In this document: one piece after another, positions 26,863 through 35,711 of the stretch | Layout: every line of letters begins with the position of its first letter | How positions within the stretch are numbered: position 1 is the first letter of the stretch | Source of the DNA: Antrihabitans auranticaus | GTDB taxonomy: Bacteria; Actinomycetota; Actinomycetes; Mycobacteriales; Mycobacteriaceae | NCBI RefSeq assembly: GCF_016481275.1 | Contig: NZ_JAEMNW010000013.1 | Span: 1-58,744, forward strand | Direction of reading: 5' to 3' | Length of the DNA stretch: 58,744 bases | Notes under the pieces: model-generated | The model's database searches: none | The model's input: only the letters and a program-made list of their open reading frames with translations | Told to the model about the DNA's origin: nothing | Made by a program: the position numbers and the translations under genes

Positions 26863-26929
26863 CCCGCCGAGTGTGCAGATATCGTCGCATTCTCCGTGAA
26901 TCGCGGCCGATAAGTGCACACTCGGCGGG
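26863..26929. repeat. Large intergenic palindrome between convergent fadD genes
   Basis: A perfect 15-bp inverted repeat, CCCGCCGAGTGTGCA (26863-26877) and its complement (26915-26929), with a 37-bp centre that carries GATATCGTCG and CGGCCGATAAG. It starts 6 bp after one stop and ends 20 bp before the other. No T-tract, so it may act as a terminator without U-run, or be one copy of a dispersed repeat. Confidence 0.8.
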
Positions 26930-26949
26930 GCTGGGGCGAGCCGAACCGC

Positions 26950-28590
26950 CTAGCCCAGGGTTTTCACGTCGAGGCTGCCCTCGCCGTACTTAGCTCGCAG
27001 TACCTTCTTGTCGAACTTGCCGACGCTGGTCTTCGGAACCTCGTCGATGAACGTCCACCGTTCGGGTAGCTGCCACTTCGCGATCTTGTCCGTGAGGAAG
27101 TCGCGCAGTTCTTCGGCATCGGCGGTCGCGTCCGGCCGCAGGACCACGCTGACCAGCGGCCGCTCGTCCCACTTCTCGTCGGGCACACCGATCACCGCGG
27201 CCTCCGCGACGGCGGGATGCGACATGACGATGTTCTCCAGATCGACCGACGAAATCCATTCGCCGCCGGACTTGATGACGTCCTTACTGCGGTCGACCAG
27301 CGTCAGGTAGCCCTTCGGGGTGATCTTGCCGACGTCACCGGTACGCAGCCAGCCGTCGTCGAACTTGTCGGGATCGACCTCGCCGCCGTCGGGCGAGTAG
27401 TAGCTGCCCGTGATCCACGGACCACGTACCTGCAGTTCACCGAGGGCTTCGCCGTCGTTGGCCACCACGCTGCCGCCGTCGTCGACCAACCGCGCCTGCA
27501 CGCCGACCGGGAATCTGCCCTGGCTGTAGCGGTAGGACCACTCCTCCTCGCCGGTGGTGCCTGCGGGCGCCCACGCGACGCTGCCGAGCGGCGACGTTTC
27601 CGTCATGCCCCACGCATGCAGGATGTCGACGTTGTAGCGGTCCTTGAAGGCGTGCATCAACGACGGCGGAACCGCGGACCCGCCGACGACCACGTTGCGC
27701 AGGTGGCTGATGTCCTGCGGGTTCGCGTCGAGGTGTGCGAGCAGCCCGATCCAGACGGTCGGGACGGCCGCCGCGAACGTCGGCTTCTCCGTCGCGAGGA
27801 TCTTCGCGATCGGCTCGGGCTGCAGGAAGCGGTCCGGCATGATCAGCGACGCACCGCACATCAGTGCGGCATGCGGCAGGCCCCACGACATGGCGTGGAA
27901 CATCGGCACGATAGCCAGGGTGTGGTCAGCGTCGGAGAGCGCCATTCCGTTGGTCGCCGTGACCTGCGCCGAGTGCAGCCACATCGAACGGTGGGAGTAC
28001 ATGACGCCCTTGGGGTCACCTGTCGTGCCCGAGGTGTAGCACGCCGCCGCAGCAGCCCGCTCGTCGATATCGGGCCAGGTGAAGGTGTCTTCCTGCTCGT
28101 CGAGAAGCTGGGTGTAATCGTGCACCTCGACACCCGCCGGAGCCTCGAGCGCGGACGCATCGCCGTTTGCCACGATCACGTGGCGGACCGTCTTCAGCGA
28201 CGGCAGGTACTTTCCGAGCAGTGGGATCAGAGTGCCGTCGACGATGACAACCTTGTCCTCGGCGTGGTTCGCAACGAAGATCAACTGCTCTGGAAACAGC
28301 CGAATGTTCAGCGTGTGCAGTACTGCGCCCATTGCGGGCACCGCCGCGTACGCGACCAGGTGCTCGTTGTTGTTCCACATGAAAGTCGCAACTCGGTCGC
28401 CTTCGCCGACGCCCAGCGCCTCGAGCGCGTTCGCCAACCGGGCAGCCTGCCGGCCGACCTCGCCGTAACTCATCCGGCGCAGTTCCGATCCGGTCCAGGT
28501 GGAAACCTCGGCCTCCGAATGGAATGTCGATCCGTATCTCAGAACCGTCGCCAGTGACAGTGGCTCGTCCTGCATGGTGCTCAACAACAT
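26950..28590 (-). CDS. Long-chain fatty-acid-CoA ligase (medium/long-chain FadD)
   Basis: A 546-residue adenylate-forming ligase of a different subgroup from the FadD2-like pair. Motifs: YTSGTTGDPKGVMYSHRS, HAWGMTETSPLGSV, GWLRTGDVGKITPKGYLTLVDRSKDVIKSGGEWISSVDLEN and the catalytic lysine in PKTSVGKFDKKVLRAKYG. The KSGGEWISS form is typical of medium/long-chain acyl-CoA synthetases such as FadD35/AlkK-like enzymes. GAAGGAG lies 11 bases before the ATG at 28590; a second ATG follows five codons later. It is 49 bp downstream of galK on the same strand, perhaps by read-through. Confidence 0.9.
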   Translation of the reverse strand: MLLSTMQDEPLSLATVLRYGSTFHSEAEVSTWTGSELRRMSYGEVGRQAARLANALEALGVGEGDRVATFMWNNNEHLVAYAAVPAMGAVLHTLNIRLFPEQLIFVANHAEDKVVIVDGTLIPLLGKYLPSLKTVRHVIVANGDASALEAPAGVEVHDYTQLLDEQEDTFTWPDIDERAAAAACYTSGTTGDPKGVMYSHRSMWLHSAQVTATNGMALSDADHTLAIVPMFHAMSWGLPHAALMCGASLIMPDRFLQPEPIAKILATEKPTFAAAVPTVWIGLLAHLDANPQDISHLRNVVVGGSAVPPSLMHAFKDRYNVDILHAWGMTETSPLGSVAWAPAGTTGEEEWSYRYSQGRFPVGVQARLVDDGGSVVANDGEALGELQVRGPWITGSYYSPDGGEVDPDKFDDGWLRTGDVGKITPKGYLTLVDRSKDVIKSGGEWISSVDLENIVMSHPAVAEAAVIGVPDEKWDERPLVSVVLRPDATADAEELRDFLTDKIAKWQLPERWTFIDEVPKTSVGKFDKKVLRAKYGEGSLDVKTLG

Positions 28591-28639
28591 TTAGGTATCC
28601 GCTCCTTCAATCGTGACGATGACCACAAATATGCCCCAT

Positions 28640-29728
28640 TTATCCGAGTCGCCGCGCACCGGTCACCGCTGTGACGGCGAAGACGGCCGGCGCCGGATAA
28701 TCGGCGCGCGCGAAGGCCTCCGCGATTTCCGCCTCGACCGCCGACCGGACAGCCGAGTCGACGAGCGCAATCGCGCTGCCGCCGAAGCCACCGCCCATCA
28801 TTCGAGCGCCGAATGCGCCGACCTCGAGCGCTGCGTCCACGGCGGCGTCCAACTCGGGCGTCGACACTTCGAAATCGTCGCGCAGCGAACAGTGGCTTTC
28901 GGTCAGCACCGGACCGATCGCGCGGATATCGCTCCCCGACCGCAGGATCTCGGCAGCGGCGACCACACGCGCATTGTCGGTGATCACATGGCGTGCCCGT
29001 CTGCGGAGCACGTCGTCGTCGATCGCGTCGGCGCTGGTCGCCGCACGAAGAGTGCGCACCCCGAGCAGACGCGCCGCCGCCTCGCACTGACCACGCCGCT
29101 CGGCATAACCGCCGTCGGCCAATTCGTGCCGCGTGCGGGTATCGATCACCAGCAGCTCGACGCCGGAACCCGCGAGCGCGAACGGCACGTACTCGTGCTC
29201 GCCCGTTGCGAAATCGAGGAACAGCGCGTGGTCGGCCTTGCTGAGGATCGCCGCCGACTGATCGAGTTTGCCGGTTGGTGCACCGACGTAGTCGTTCTCG
29301 GCAGCGCTGGCCAGATCGATGAGGTCGGCGTCGGAAATGTCGAGATCGGCAAGGTCACGAACCGCCGTCGCGACTGCGCACTCCACCGCCGCCGACGACG
29401 AAAGTCCTGCGCCGGGCGGAATGTCGCTCTCGATGTGCAGCGTCAGCCCGGGCACATCGTGACCGCGTTCCACAAACTCGTGCACCACACCGAGTGCGTA
29501 GCGCGACCACTGAGGAACTGTCGCCGTCTTCAGTTCTGCGATCGATGCACGAACCGTCTCTCCCGGATACAGCCCCGACTCGACAACGACGAACCTGTCG
29601 TCGCGAATGCTCGCCGTGCACCGGACGACATAGGAGATGGCGATCGGAAGTGCATATCCGGCGTTGTAGTCGGTGTGTTCGCCGACGATGTTCGCGCGGC
29701 CGGGCGCGACCCACACGCCGTCGTTCAT
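28640..29728 (-). CDS. galK: Galactokinase
   Basis: A 362-residue GHMP kinase that makes galactose 1-phosphate in the Leloir pathway. The galactokinase signature GRANIVGEHTDYNAGYALP is at 10-28, the ATP motif PPGAGLSSSAA at 104-114, and the third motif GARMMGGGFGGSAIAL near the C-terminus. The frame is open to 29902, but the ATG at 29728 begins the conserved part and overlaps the galT stop by 4 bp (ATGA), a sign of translational coupling. The normal galactokinase is about 380-390, so this is slightly short at the N-terminus, as in other actinobacteria. Confidence 0.93.
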   Translation of the reverse strand: MNDGVWVAPGRANIVGEHTDYNAGYALPIAISYVVRCTASIRDDRFVVVESGLYPGETVRASIAELKTATVPQWSRYALGVVHEFVERGHDVPGLTLHIESDIPPGAGLSSSAAVECAVATAVRDLADLDISDADLIDLASAAENDYVGAPTGKLDQSAAILSKADHALFLDFATGEHEYVPFALAGSGVELLVIDTRTRHELADGGYAERRGQCEAAARLLGVRTLRAATSADAIDDDVLRRRARHVITDNARVVAAAEILRSGSDIRAIGPVLTESHCSLRDDFEVSTPELDAAVDAALEVGAFGARMMGGGFGGSAIALVDSAVRSAVEAEIAEAFARADYPAPAVFAVTAVTGARRLG

Positions 29729-30738
29729 CCGAGTGCCCGCAGTCGCGTCGCGACGTCTTCGGGTGTTGTGTCGCTGATGAAAACTCCCATTCCCGATTCT
29801 GAACCCGCTAGGTACTTGAGCTTGCCTTCGGCTCGCCGAACCGAGAAGAGCTGCAGGTGCAGCCACCAGTCGTTGCGGCGATCGCGCGGTGCCTGATTCC
29901 ACGCGGCGACGTACGGGACGGAGTCGTCGACGATCCGGACGAACCTGCGGAGGACGTCGAGATACAGGTGCGCGAAATCCGCCCGCTGCTCGTCGTCGAG
30001 GTCGGGGATATCCGCGACGCGGCGCAGCGGAAAGAACTGTACTTCGAAAGGCCAGCGCGCCGCGGCCGGCACGAACGCAACCCAGTGGGCGCTTTCGGAA
30101 ACGACCCGCGAACCCGCCTGCCGCTCGTCGTCGATGAGGTCGGCAACGAGGCTTCGCCCCCGCTCGGACGCGTATCGCGCGGTGTTCGCCGAAATCTTCT
30201 CCGCCCGCGGTGTCACGAACGGATAGCCATAGATCTGACCGTGCGGATGCGTGAGCGTGACGCCGATTTCAGCACCGTGGTTCTCGAAACAGAACACCTG
30301 CGCGACGCCGTCGCGCGCGCTCAGCGCTGCCGTCCGGTCCGCCCACACATCGACGACCAGCTTGACGCGATCCAGTTCCAGGTCGACGAAGGCCGCGTCG
30401 TGGTCACTGGTGAAACACACGACCTCACAACTTCCGGCAAACGCGGGGAACCGATTCTCGAACGTCACGACCTCGTAGTCCGATTCCGGAATCTCCGTCG
30501 CTCGGTCCGGTGCCGACGGGCAGAGCGGGCACAGGTCCGCAGTCGGGAGATGGGTCCGCGTCTGCCTGTGTGCCGCGAGGACGACCCACTCTCCAAGCAA
30601 CGGATCGAACCGCACGTCCGATCGGGTAGCGGCGATCGACAGCGAACGTGTGTCGAAGGCATGCCGTTCGGGTATGAGCGATGTGTCGAAGTAGATGATC
30701 TGCCGGCCGTCGGCAAGCGTTCGGACTGTCCGCCTCAC
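29725..30738 (-). CDS. galT: Galactose-1-phosphate uridylyltransferase
   Basis: A 337-residue HIT-superfamily enzyme that exchanges UMP between UDP-glucose and galactose 1-phosphate. The active-site motif THPHGQIYGYP has the nucleophilic His166 (HPH 164-166). A CPLC pair at 70-73 fits the zinc site. The C-terminal WWLHLQLF contains the distal metal-binding region. GTG at 30738 is used because MRRTVRTLADGRQIIYFD gives a normal length; no strong ribosome site is visible. First gene of galTK; no DeoR-type regulator or galE lies nearby. Confidence 0.92.
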   Translation of the reverse strand: MRRTVRTLADGRQIIYFDTSLIPERHAFDTRSLSIAATRSDVRFDPLLGEWVVLAAHRQTRTHLPTADLCPLCPSAPDRATEIPESDYEVVTFENRFPAFAGSCEVVCFTSDHDAAFVDLELDRVKLVVDVWADRTAALSARDGVAQVFCFENHGAEIGVTLTHPHGQIYGYPFVTPRAEKISANTARYASERGRSLVADLIDDERQAGSRVVSESAHWVAFVPAAARWPFEVQFFPLRRVADIPDLDDEQRADFAHLYLDVLRRFVRIVDDSVPYVAAWNQAPRDRRNDWWLHLQLFSVRRAEGKLKYLAGSESGMGVFISDTTPEDVATRLRALG

Positions 30739-30835
30739 GATCGAACCAGGCAGGAATGCGCGTTCGGTGGCTTCGCCGGCGTCAGGTGATGTAACAAGTA
30801 GTAAGGATGGCCTGATTTAGCTGCTGAACTGCTGC

Positions 30836-30877
30836 ATTCTTCAATAAGCGTCGTTAATTCTTCAGTAAGAGTCGTGA
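30836..30877. repeat. Tandem 21-bp repeat in the galT / PAS intergenic region
   Basis: Two adjacent 21-bp units, starting ATTCTTCAATAAG at 30836 and ATTCTTCAGTAAG at 30857, identical at 18 of 21 positions and AT-rich against a GC-rich background. They lie about 100-140 bp before the galT start and 45 bp before the PAS gene. The two-turn spacing suits cooperative binding by a regulator, but no regulator is known. Confidence 0.55.
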
Positions 30878-30921
30878 GTACTGCCCACACGGCACCACAG
30901 TAGCCAAGAGACGAGTAGACG

Positions 30922-31329
30922 GTGACTGAACGGCGAGGACCACAGCCCGATACACCCGACGGATACCTAGCGAAGTTGCCCGCCTTGGTTCTGCTCGATC
31001 GAATGCCCGTCGCAACCATCGCCGTGGCGTACGACGGGACCATCGTCTACGCAAATCCCGCGTGCGAGAAACTGCTGGGCTACGCGGCGAGCGAACTGGT
31101 CGGCGAACCGGTCGACATCGTGCTCCACGACAAGCCGCCGGACCGCACCCCCGGCGGTGGACTCATCTGCGGGCACCCGGGGCGGTTGCTGACCCTCATC
31201 CACGCCGACGGATCACCGATCCGGACAGTTGCAAGCGAATCCGTTCTGCTGCGCAGAGACGATCCGATGGCGCTCGTCTTCTTTCATGACGTCACCGACC
31301 AACTCTGGATGTTCGGGGACAAGACCTAG
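30922..31329 (+). CDS. Single PAS-domain protein
   Basis: A 135-residue protein that is essentially one PAS domain: LDRMPVATIAVAYDGTIVYANPACEKLLGYAASELVGEPVDIVLH at 25-69, the linker with DRTPGG, then IHADGSPIRTVASESVLLRRDDPMALVFFHDVTD. There is no kinase, cyclase or HTH output domain, so it probably senses a ligand or redox state and works through a partner. The GTG at 30922 starts it; it is divergent from galT and upstream of the flavohaemoprotein-like gene on the same strand, 197 bp away. Confidence 0.83.
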   Translation: MTERRGPQPDTPDGYLAKLPALVLLDRMPVATIAVAYDGTIVYANPACEKLLGYAASELVGEPVDIVLHDKPPDRTPGGGLICGHPGRLLTLIHADGSPIRTVASESVLLRRDDPMALVFFHDVTDQLWMFGDKT

Positions 31330-31405
31330 CATCGGGTACCGCAAATAGCCAACGGACTTGCGGGTTTGTTACTCCGATAACGTATCGTTAAGGTCACAAA
31401 TGTGT

Positions 31406-31443
31406 CACACTCGTACGTGAGTGTGGCGCTTGCCACACTCACG
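31406..31443 (+). promoter_or_regulatory. Three-arm alternative hairpin upstream of the flavohaemoprotein-like gene
   Basis: CACACTC (31406-31412), GAGTGTG (31419-31425) and CACACTC (31435-31441). The middle and right arms form a perfect 12-bp stem with a GCTT loop (31416-31427 with 31432-31443); the left arm can pair with the same middle arm instead. It lies 84 bp before the start at 31527. It may be an attenuator-like switch or an array of operator half-sites. A separate 13-bp palindrome ATGGCGTCGCCAT is at 31471. Confidence 0.55.
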
Positions 31444-31526
31444 GGTCTTGCGCCGGTGAACGTCCTGGGGATGGCGTCGCCATAGCAATCCAGGCGGGTG
31501 TTCGATGCGGAACGGGGTTTCGACAA

Positions 31527-32690
31527 ATGGATTCACAGACGATCTCGCTGGTCCGGACTACCTTCAAGGCAGTCGCGGCCGTCGACGACGGTCCTGAGCG
31601 ACTGACGAGTTCGTTTTATTCGATCTTGTTCACCGACTACCCGGAAGCGCGCGACTTCTTCCCCGCCGCAATGGAGACCCAGCGCGACCGGCTCGTACGC
31701 GCGCTGGCCTACGTCGTCGACCGGCTGGAGGACCCCGACAATCTCCTCCCATTCCTCGCACAGCTGGGCCGTGACCATCGCAAATACGGCACGACGGCAG
31801 AGCATTACACAGCCGTCGGGGTGTCGCTGCTGAAGGCGTTGCAGAACTTCGCCGGTCACGAGATCTGGACCGACGACGTCGATCGCGCGTGGAACGAAGC
31901 ACTCGGCGTAGTTGCCTCGACCATGATCGGTGCCGCCGACGCGGACGAAAATCCCGCGGTCTGGGGCGGAACCGTTATCGAGCACCGCAACGTGCTGCGC
32001 AATCTGGCGGTCGTCCGCCTTCAGCTCAACGAACCGATGGACTACCGGGCGGGTCAGTACGTCAGCGTTCAGGTCCCGTCCCGGCCACGGATGTGGCGTT
32101 ATATGTCACCGGCGAATCCGCCCAACAAGGACGGCATCATCGAGTTCCACATTCGTGGCGTGACCGGCGGTTGGGTCAGCCCGTCCATGGTCAGCCATAC
32201 GCGGATCGGCGAGCAGTGGTTGCTCGGCGCGCCGCTCGGAGCGCTCGGCATTCCCGCGAATCCCGCTCGTGACCTTGTGATGATCGGCTGCGGCACCGGC
32301 ATCGCTCCGCTGCGCGCACAGGTGCTCGAACTCGCCGAGTGGACGACGAGCCGCCGGGTCCACCTGTTCGTCGGCGGCCACCACCCGTGCGATCTCTACG
32401 ACCTCGAGTTGCTTTGGGAACTGTCCCTGGACAACCCATGGCTGACGGTCACACCTGTCACCGAGAACGAAGATAACCCGTGGTGGCATGTCGACGACTA
32501 CAGCAACGCCCCGGCGGGAATGTCGACTCGTCTCACCGGCCAGATCGGCAAGGTCGTTGCAAGCCTCGGCTCGTGGGAGGACCGCGACATTCAGATCGCA
32601 GGTGCGCCCTCGATGATTCAGACGACGAAGTTCCGCCTGATGGCAGGCGGAACACCGGTGCAGAACATTCGGCACGACCCGCTGTACTGA
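31527..32690 (+). CDS. Flavohaemoprotein-like globin/FAD/NAD(P) oxidoreductase
   Basis: A 387-residue two-part protein. Residues 1-135 are a globin: the proximal haem His is His84 (LGRDHRKYG, followed by EHY). From about 150 comes a ferredoxin-reductase module: FAD motif RYMSPANPP near 187, the NAD(P) region VMIGCGTGIAPLRAQV near 250 and the C-terminal DIQIAGAPSMI. This is the layout of flavohaemoglobins (nitric oxide dioxygenase) and of the short actinobacterial variants. The sequence differs from classical Hmp in the FAD motif, so NO detoxification is likely by family but unproven. The ATG at 31527 has only a weak ribosome site. Confidence 0.86.
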   Translation: MDSQTISLVRTTFKAVAAVDDGPERLTSSFYSILFTDYPEARDFFPAAMETQRDRLVRALAYVVDRLEDPDNLLPFLAQLGRDHRKYGTTAEHYTAVGVSLLKALQNFAGHEIWTDDVDRAWNEALGVVASTMIGAADADENPAVWGGTVIEHRNVLRNLAVVRLQLNEPMDYRAGQYVSVQVPSRPRMWRYMSPANPPNKDGIIEFHIRGVTGGWVSPSMVSHTRIGEQWLLGAPLGALGIPANPARDLVMIGCGTGIAPLRAQVLELAEWTTSRRVHLFVGGHHPCDLYDLELLWELSLDNPWLTVTPVTENEDNPWWHVDDYSNAPAGMSTRLTGQIGKVVASLGSWEDRDIQIAGAPSMIQTTKFRLMAGGTPVQNIRHDPLY

Positions 32691-32696
32691 TCCTGC

Positions 32697-32894
32697 TCAG
32701 AATTCGCGCTGCGGGATGACGACCCACAGCGCCAGGTAGACGAGGAACTGCGGTCCCGGGAGCAGGCACGAGGCGATGAACCCGATACGGACGGCCTGCG
32801 GGCTCCAGCCCATGTAATCGGCGATACCTGCGCAGACGCCACCGATCATCTTGTCCTGGCGGGACCGGGTGAGTTGTTTGACGGGGGCGGTCAT
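32697..32894 (-). CDS. PspC domain protein
   Basis: A 65-residue PspC-domain protein: basic start (KQLTRSRQDKMIGGVCAGIADYMGWSPQAVRIGFI) followed by one membrane helix ending VYLALWVVIPQ. PspC proteins act in envelope stress responses. AAGGAG stands 8 bases before the ATG at 32894, so the longer open frame to 33119 is rejected. It converges with the flavohaemoprotein-like gene; the stops are 6 bp apart. Confidence 0.88.
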   Translation of the reverse strand: MTAPVKQLTRSRQDKMIGGVCAGIADYMGWSPQAVRIGFIASCLLPGPQFLVYLALWVVIPQREF

Positions 32895-33075
32895 CGAGAT
32901 CTCCTTGGGTGTGCGCATCGACCGTGTGCCGATCGCGTGACTCCACGATCCCGCGCAGCGGTGCCTTCGCACATCGGGTGGAATGATGACTTCGACCCTG
33001 AACTTTCCGGTGCCGGTCTCAGGGTCTACCCCGATTGCAGGAACAAGCGCGCCCCTCTCGGTGGTTGTCAGCAAG

Positions 33076-34080
33076 GTGAAGGTTCCGTTCTCCGTCCTGG
33101 ATTTGTCCCCCGTCGGCACCGATTCGAGCGTCGGCGAAGCGTTGAATGCAACGCTTTCCCTGGCGAAGGAAGTCGAGGCGCTGGGCTACCACCGCTTCTG
33201 GTTGGCTGAACACCATTCGATGCCCGGAATCGCCAGCGCGGCACCGGCGATCATGATCGGACAGGTTGCTGCGGCAACAGAACGAATGCGGGTCGGCTCC
33301 GGCGGCGTCATGTTGCCCAACCACGCACCACTCGTCGTCGCCGAACAATTCGGCACCCTCGACGCGCTGTTTCCCGGGCGTATCGATCTCGGTATCGGTC
33401 GCGCACCCGGCACCGACCAGGTGACTGCGCATGCCTTGCGCCGGCAGGCGGATCCCCTCAGCGAGGACGACTTCCCGCAACAACTGTTGCAACTCCGCGC
33501 ATTCGTCGACGGCGGATTCCCCGACAATCACCCCTACCGCGCAATAACTGCGGTACCAGGGCGAGGTGCGGAGTTCGCAGTCTGGCTGCTGGGGTCGAGC
33601 ACGTACAGCGCTCAGGTCGCGGGTCTGCTCGGCCTGCCGTTCGCGTTCGCCCGCCACTTCTCACCTGCGCAGACGATGCCCGCGCTACGCACCTACCGCG
33701 ATGCCTTCCGGCCATCGGAGGTCCTCGACGAGCCGTACGCGATGGTCACCGTGTCGGTCGTCGCCGCCGAATCCGACGAGCGCGCAGAGTACCTGGCGGC
33801 ACCGCTCAAGCTCACGATGGCGCGACTGCGTGCAGGCAAACCGGGCCGCTTCCCGAGCCCCGAGGAAGCCGCGGCGAACCCGCTGACGCCCGAGCAGGAA
33901 GCGATTGTCCGGCCCTCGGCCGCGGGCTACATCGTCGGCGGGCCGGCCACCGTCCGTCGCGAGTTGGCCGAGTTGCTCGAGCTCACCGACGCGAGCGAAA
34001 TCATGGTGTCCACGCTGATGAGCTCGGTCGACGACCGGATTCGGTCCTACAAGATCGTCCGCGACGCCGCGCCGGCCTGA
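33076..34080 (+). CDS. LLM class flavin-dependent oxidoreductase (luciferase-like)
   Basis: A 334-residue TIM-barrel protein of the bacterial luciferase superfamily. Recognised by [21 protein letters not shown] at the N-terminus, then [78 protein letters not shown] in short conserved blocks. This is the MsnO8-like subgroup, using FMN or F420; substrate unknown. The frame is open from 32983; GTG at 33076 is chosen because the family begins with the VPxSVLDL strand. It converges with the lipocalin-like gene. Confidence 0.87.
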   Translation: MKVPFSVLDLSPVGTDSSVGEALNATLSLAKEVEALGYHRFWLAEHHSMPGIASAAPAIMIGQVAAATERMRVGSGGVMLPNHAPLVVAEQFGTLDALFPGRIDLGIGRAPGTDQVTAHALRRQADPLSEDDFPQQLLQLRAFVDGGFPDNHPYRAITAVPGRGAEFAVWLLGSSTYSAQVAGLLGLPFAFARHFSPAQTMPALRTYRDAFRPSEVLDEPYAMVTVSVVAAESDERAEYLAAPLKLTMARLRAGKPGRFPSPEEAAANPLTPEQEAIVRPSAAGYIVGGPATVRRELAELLELTDASEIMVSTLMSSVDDRIRSYKIVRDAAPA

Positions 34081-34089
34081 CCGCGCGAG

Positions 34090-35046
34090 TCAGTCCTCGT
34101 AGGGTTGTAACTCGACGTCGATCGCGGCCTCGGCGCCGCCGATTTCGTAAGCGCCGCAGTGCGTGTGCAACAACGATGGCGATGCACCGCGCACAGTCAT
34201 CGTCGCGATCGAACAGTTGGCTACCTCGTGCCCGTGCCCGCCGGGGTCCGAATAACGCCAGCCGACGAAATGCGCGGGCGGCGCGACAACGTCGACCTCG
34301 ATCTTGCCGAGCGTGATCAGTGCGCCGTCAGTCCGCTCGACGATCTTCGTCGACCGCAGCGCTCCGAGTCCGCCGACACGTTCGCGCATGCCGTCGACCG
34401 ACAACATGCCGTTGGCAATCCACGGCGTCACGATCGGACCCACCCGGACCTTGCCGATCACGACATCGAGCCACGCCTCGGGATTCTCACCGAACCCGCT
34501 CGCGCGCAACCAGATCCAGCGCTCCGCATGCTGGGTGCCCCAGTTGTGCCCGATCGTGCCGCGCCAGCCCTCGACATCGACCACGTGTCCGGCGGCCGTG
34601 AACGAACCCGACAGGCGCAGCGACGGCGCCGCGCTGGTCGACTTGGTGCGCGGGAGCGGCGCCGAATACATCCAATCGAACGGGTAGTGCCGCATCGGCT
34701 CGGCACGGTCGTGGAACCGCACGTCCCAGGTCGCGGCAATGGTGTCCGCGTTCATGCTCCCCGTTGCACCGGAAAGACCCATGCTGCAGGCGCTTCCGAT
34801 CACCACTGCGCCGGCCGTACCGACTCTCACGTCCTCGGTCGTGAGCTTTCCCGCGCGCACGGCGTCGGGGGTGAAGTACGTGAACCACACAGACGCCCGG
34901 GGCGGCTTGCCCGGTGCCTTGTGGATCGTGTGCCGAATCCACAGGGCCGCTTGCTCGGTCGGGTGATACGCCGTGAGATAGACGCTCTCGTAGTGCGGTC
35001 GTGCGAGCGCAACGTCGGGGAACCGCGGCGCGAGAACGTCGTTCAT
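34090..35046 (-). CDS. Lipocalin-like (CrtC/AttH/tocopherol-cyclase-type) protein
   Basis: A 318-residue beta-rich protein with two similar halves. The block WRGTIGHNWGTQHAERWIWLRASGF (positions about 185-210, given here because GHNWG and WxWxxA are the diagnostic residues) is shared by CrtC hydroxyneurosporene synthase, AttH and DUF2804-like lipocalin folds that bind hydrophobic ligands. No enzymatic residue can be assigned. The ATG at 35046 is 8 bp after the nitroreductase stop, so the two are co-transcribed; the longer frame to 35292 would overlap that gene and is rejected. Confidence 0.6.
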   Translation of the reverse strand: MNDVLAPRFPDVALARPHYESVYLTAYHPTEQAALWIRHTIHKAPGKPPRASVWFTYFTPDAVRAGKLTTEDVRVGTAGAVVIGSACSMGLSGATGSMNADTIAATWDVRFHDRAEPMRHYPFDWMYSAPLPRTKSTSAAPSLRLSGSFTAAGHVVDVEGWRGTIGHNWGTQHAERWIWLRASGFGENPEAWLDVVIGKVRVGPIVTPWIANGMLSVDGMRERVGGLGALRSTKIVERTDGALITLGKIEVDVVAPPAHFVGWRYSDPGGHGHEVANCSIATMTVRGASPSLLHTHCGAYEIGGAEAAIDVELQPYED

Positions 35047-35054
35047 GAGATCGC

Positions 35055-35711
35055 CTACCAGCGATCCACGTGCAGCACGGATTCGATCGATTGGCGCGGT
35101 GCGGGTTTGAAGGTCTCGCCGGTGAAGTACGCGGTCGGGATCAGCGCGGCCTGGTGGTAACCGGCGGGAATGCCGAGCAGTTCGGCGACTTCGGCCTCTC
35201 GTTCGAGATGCAGGGTGGTCCAGGCCGTGCCGAGGCCGCGCGCTCGCGCCGCGAGCGCGTAGCTCCAGGCCGCAGGAAGCAGCGAACCCCACAAGCCCGC
35301 CTGGTTACCCGCCCACAGAGTCTTGCCGGCCTTGATGCACGGAATCACCAGCGCAGGCACATCGCCCATGTGCTTGCCGAGCCAGGCGACGCTGTCACCG
35401 ACGCGTTGCTGCACGGGCGCACGATCCGGATCGTCGGCGAACAACTTCGCCGCCGAGGCATTCGACTTCAGATAGCCGTCGACCTGTTCTCCGTACAGCG
35501 TGCCGACTTGCGCCCGCACGGCAGGATCGGTCACCACGATCCATTGCCACGCTTGCCGATTCGACCCGGACGGCGCCTGGAGAGCGATCTGCAGGCACTC
35601 CTTGATCAGGTCGAGCGGAACGTCGCGCGTGAGGTCGAGCCGCTTGCGGACCGTGCGAGTCGTGGTCAGCAATTCGTCGGGACTCAGGTCGAAGACCGGA
35701 TACGAAGACAT
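35055..35711 (-). CDS. Nitroreductase family protein
   Basis: A 218-residue FMN-dependent nitroreductase-fold oxidoreductase. Conserved features: TVRKRLDLTRDVPLDLI, the FMN-binding QAPSGSNRQAWQWIVVTD, GLWGSLLPAAWSYALAARARGLGTAWTTLH and LGIPAGYHQAALIPTAY. Such enzymes reduce nitro groups, quinones or flavins with NAD(P)H. The ATG at 35711 overlaps the upstream oxidase stop by one base (TGATG), a coupling arrangement. Middle gene of a three-gene redox operon. Confidence 0.88.
   Translation of the reverse strand: MSSYPVFDLSPDELLTTTRTVRKRLDLTRDVPLDLIKECLQIALQAPSGSNRQAWQWIVVTDPAVRAQVGTLYGEQVDGYLKSNASAAKLFADDPDRAPVQQRVGDSVAWLGKHMGDVPALVIPCIKAGKTLWAGNQAGLWGSLLPAAWSYALAARARGLGTAWTTLHLEREAEVAELLGIPAGYHQAALIPTAYFTGETFKPAPRQSIESVLHVDRW

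Noticed and set aside
27217-28557. 446-codon open frame on the plus strand
   Set aside because: Antisense to the minus-strand FadD gene, which has all adenylation motifs.
30735-31043. 102-codon minus-strand frame overlapping the galT start
   Set aside because: Mostly overlaps the PAS gene, lacks a ribosome site and known homology; kept only as a leader-peptide possibility in the findings.
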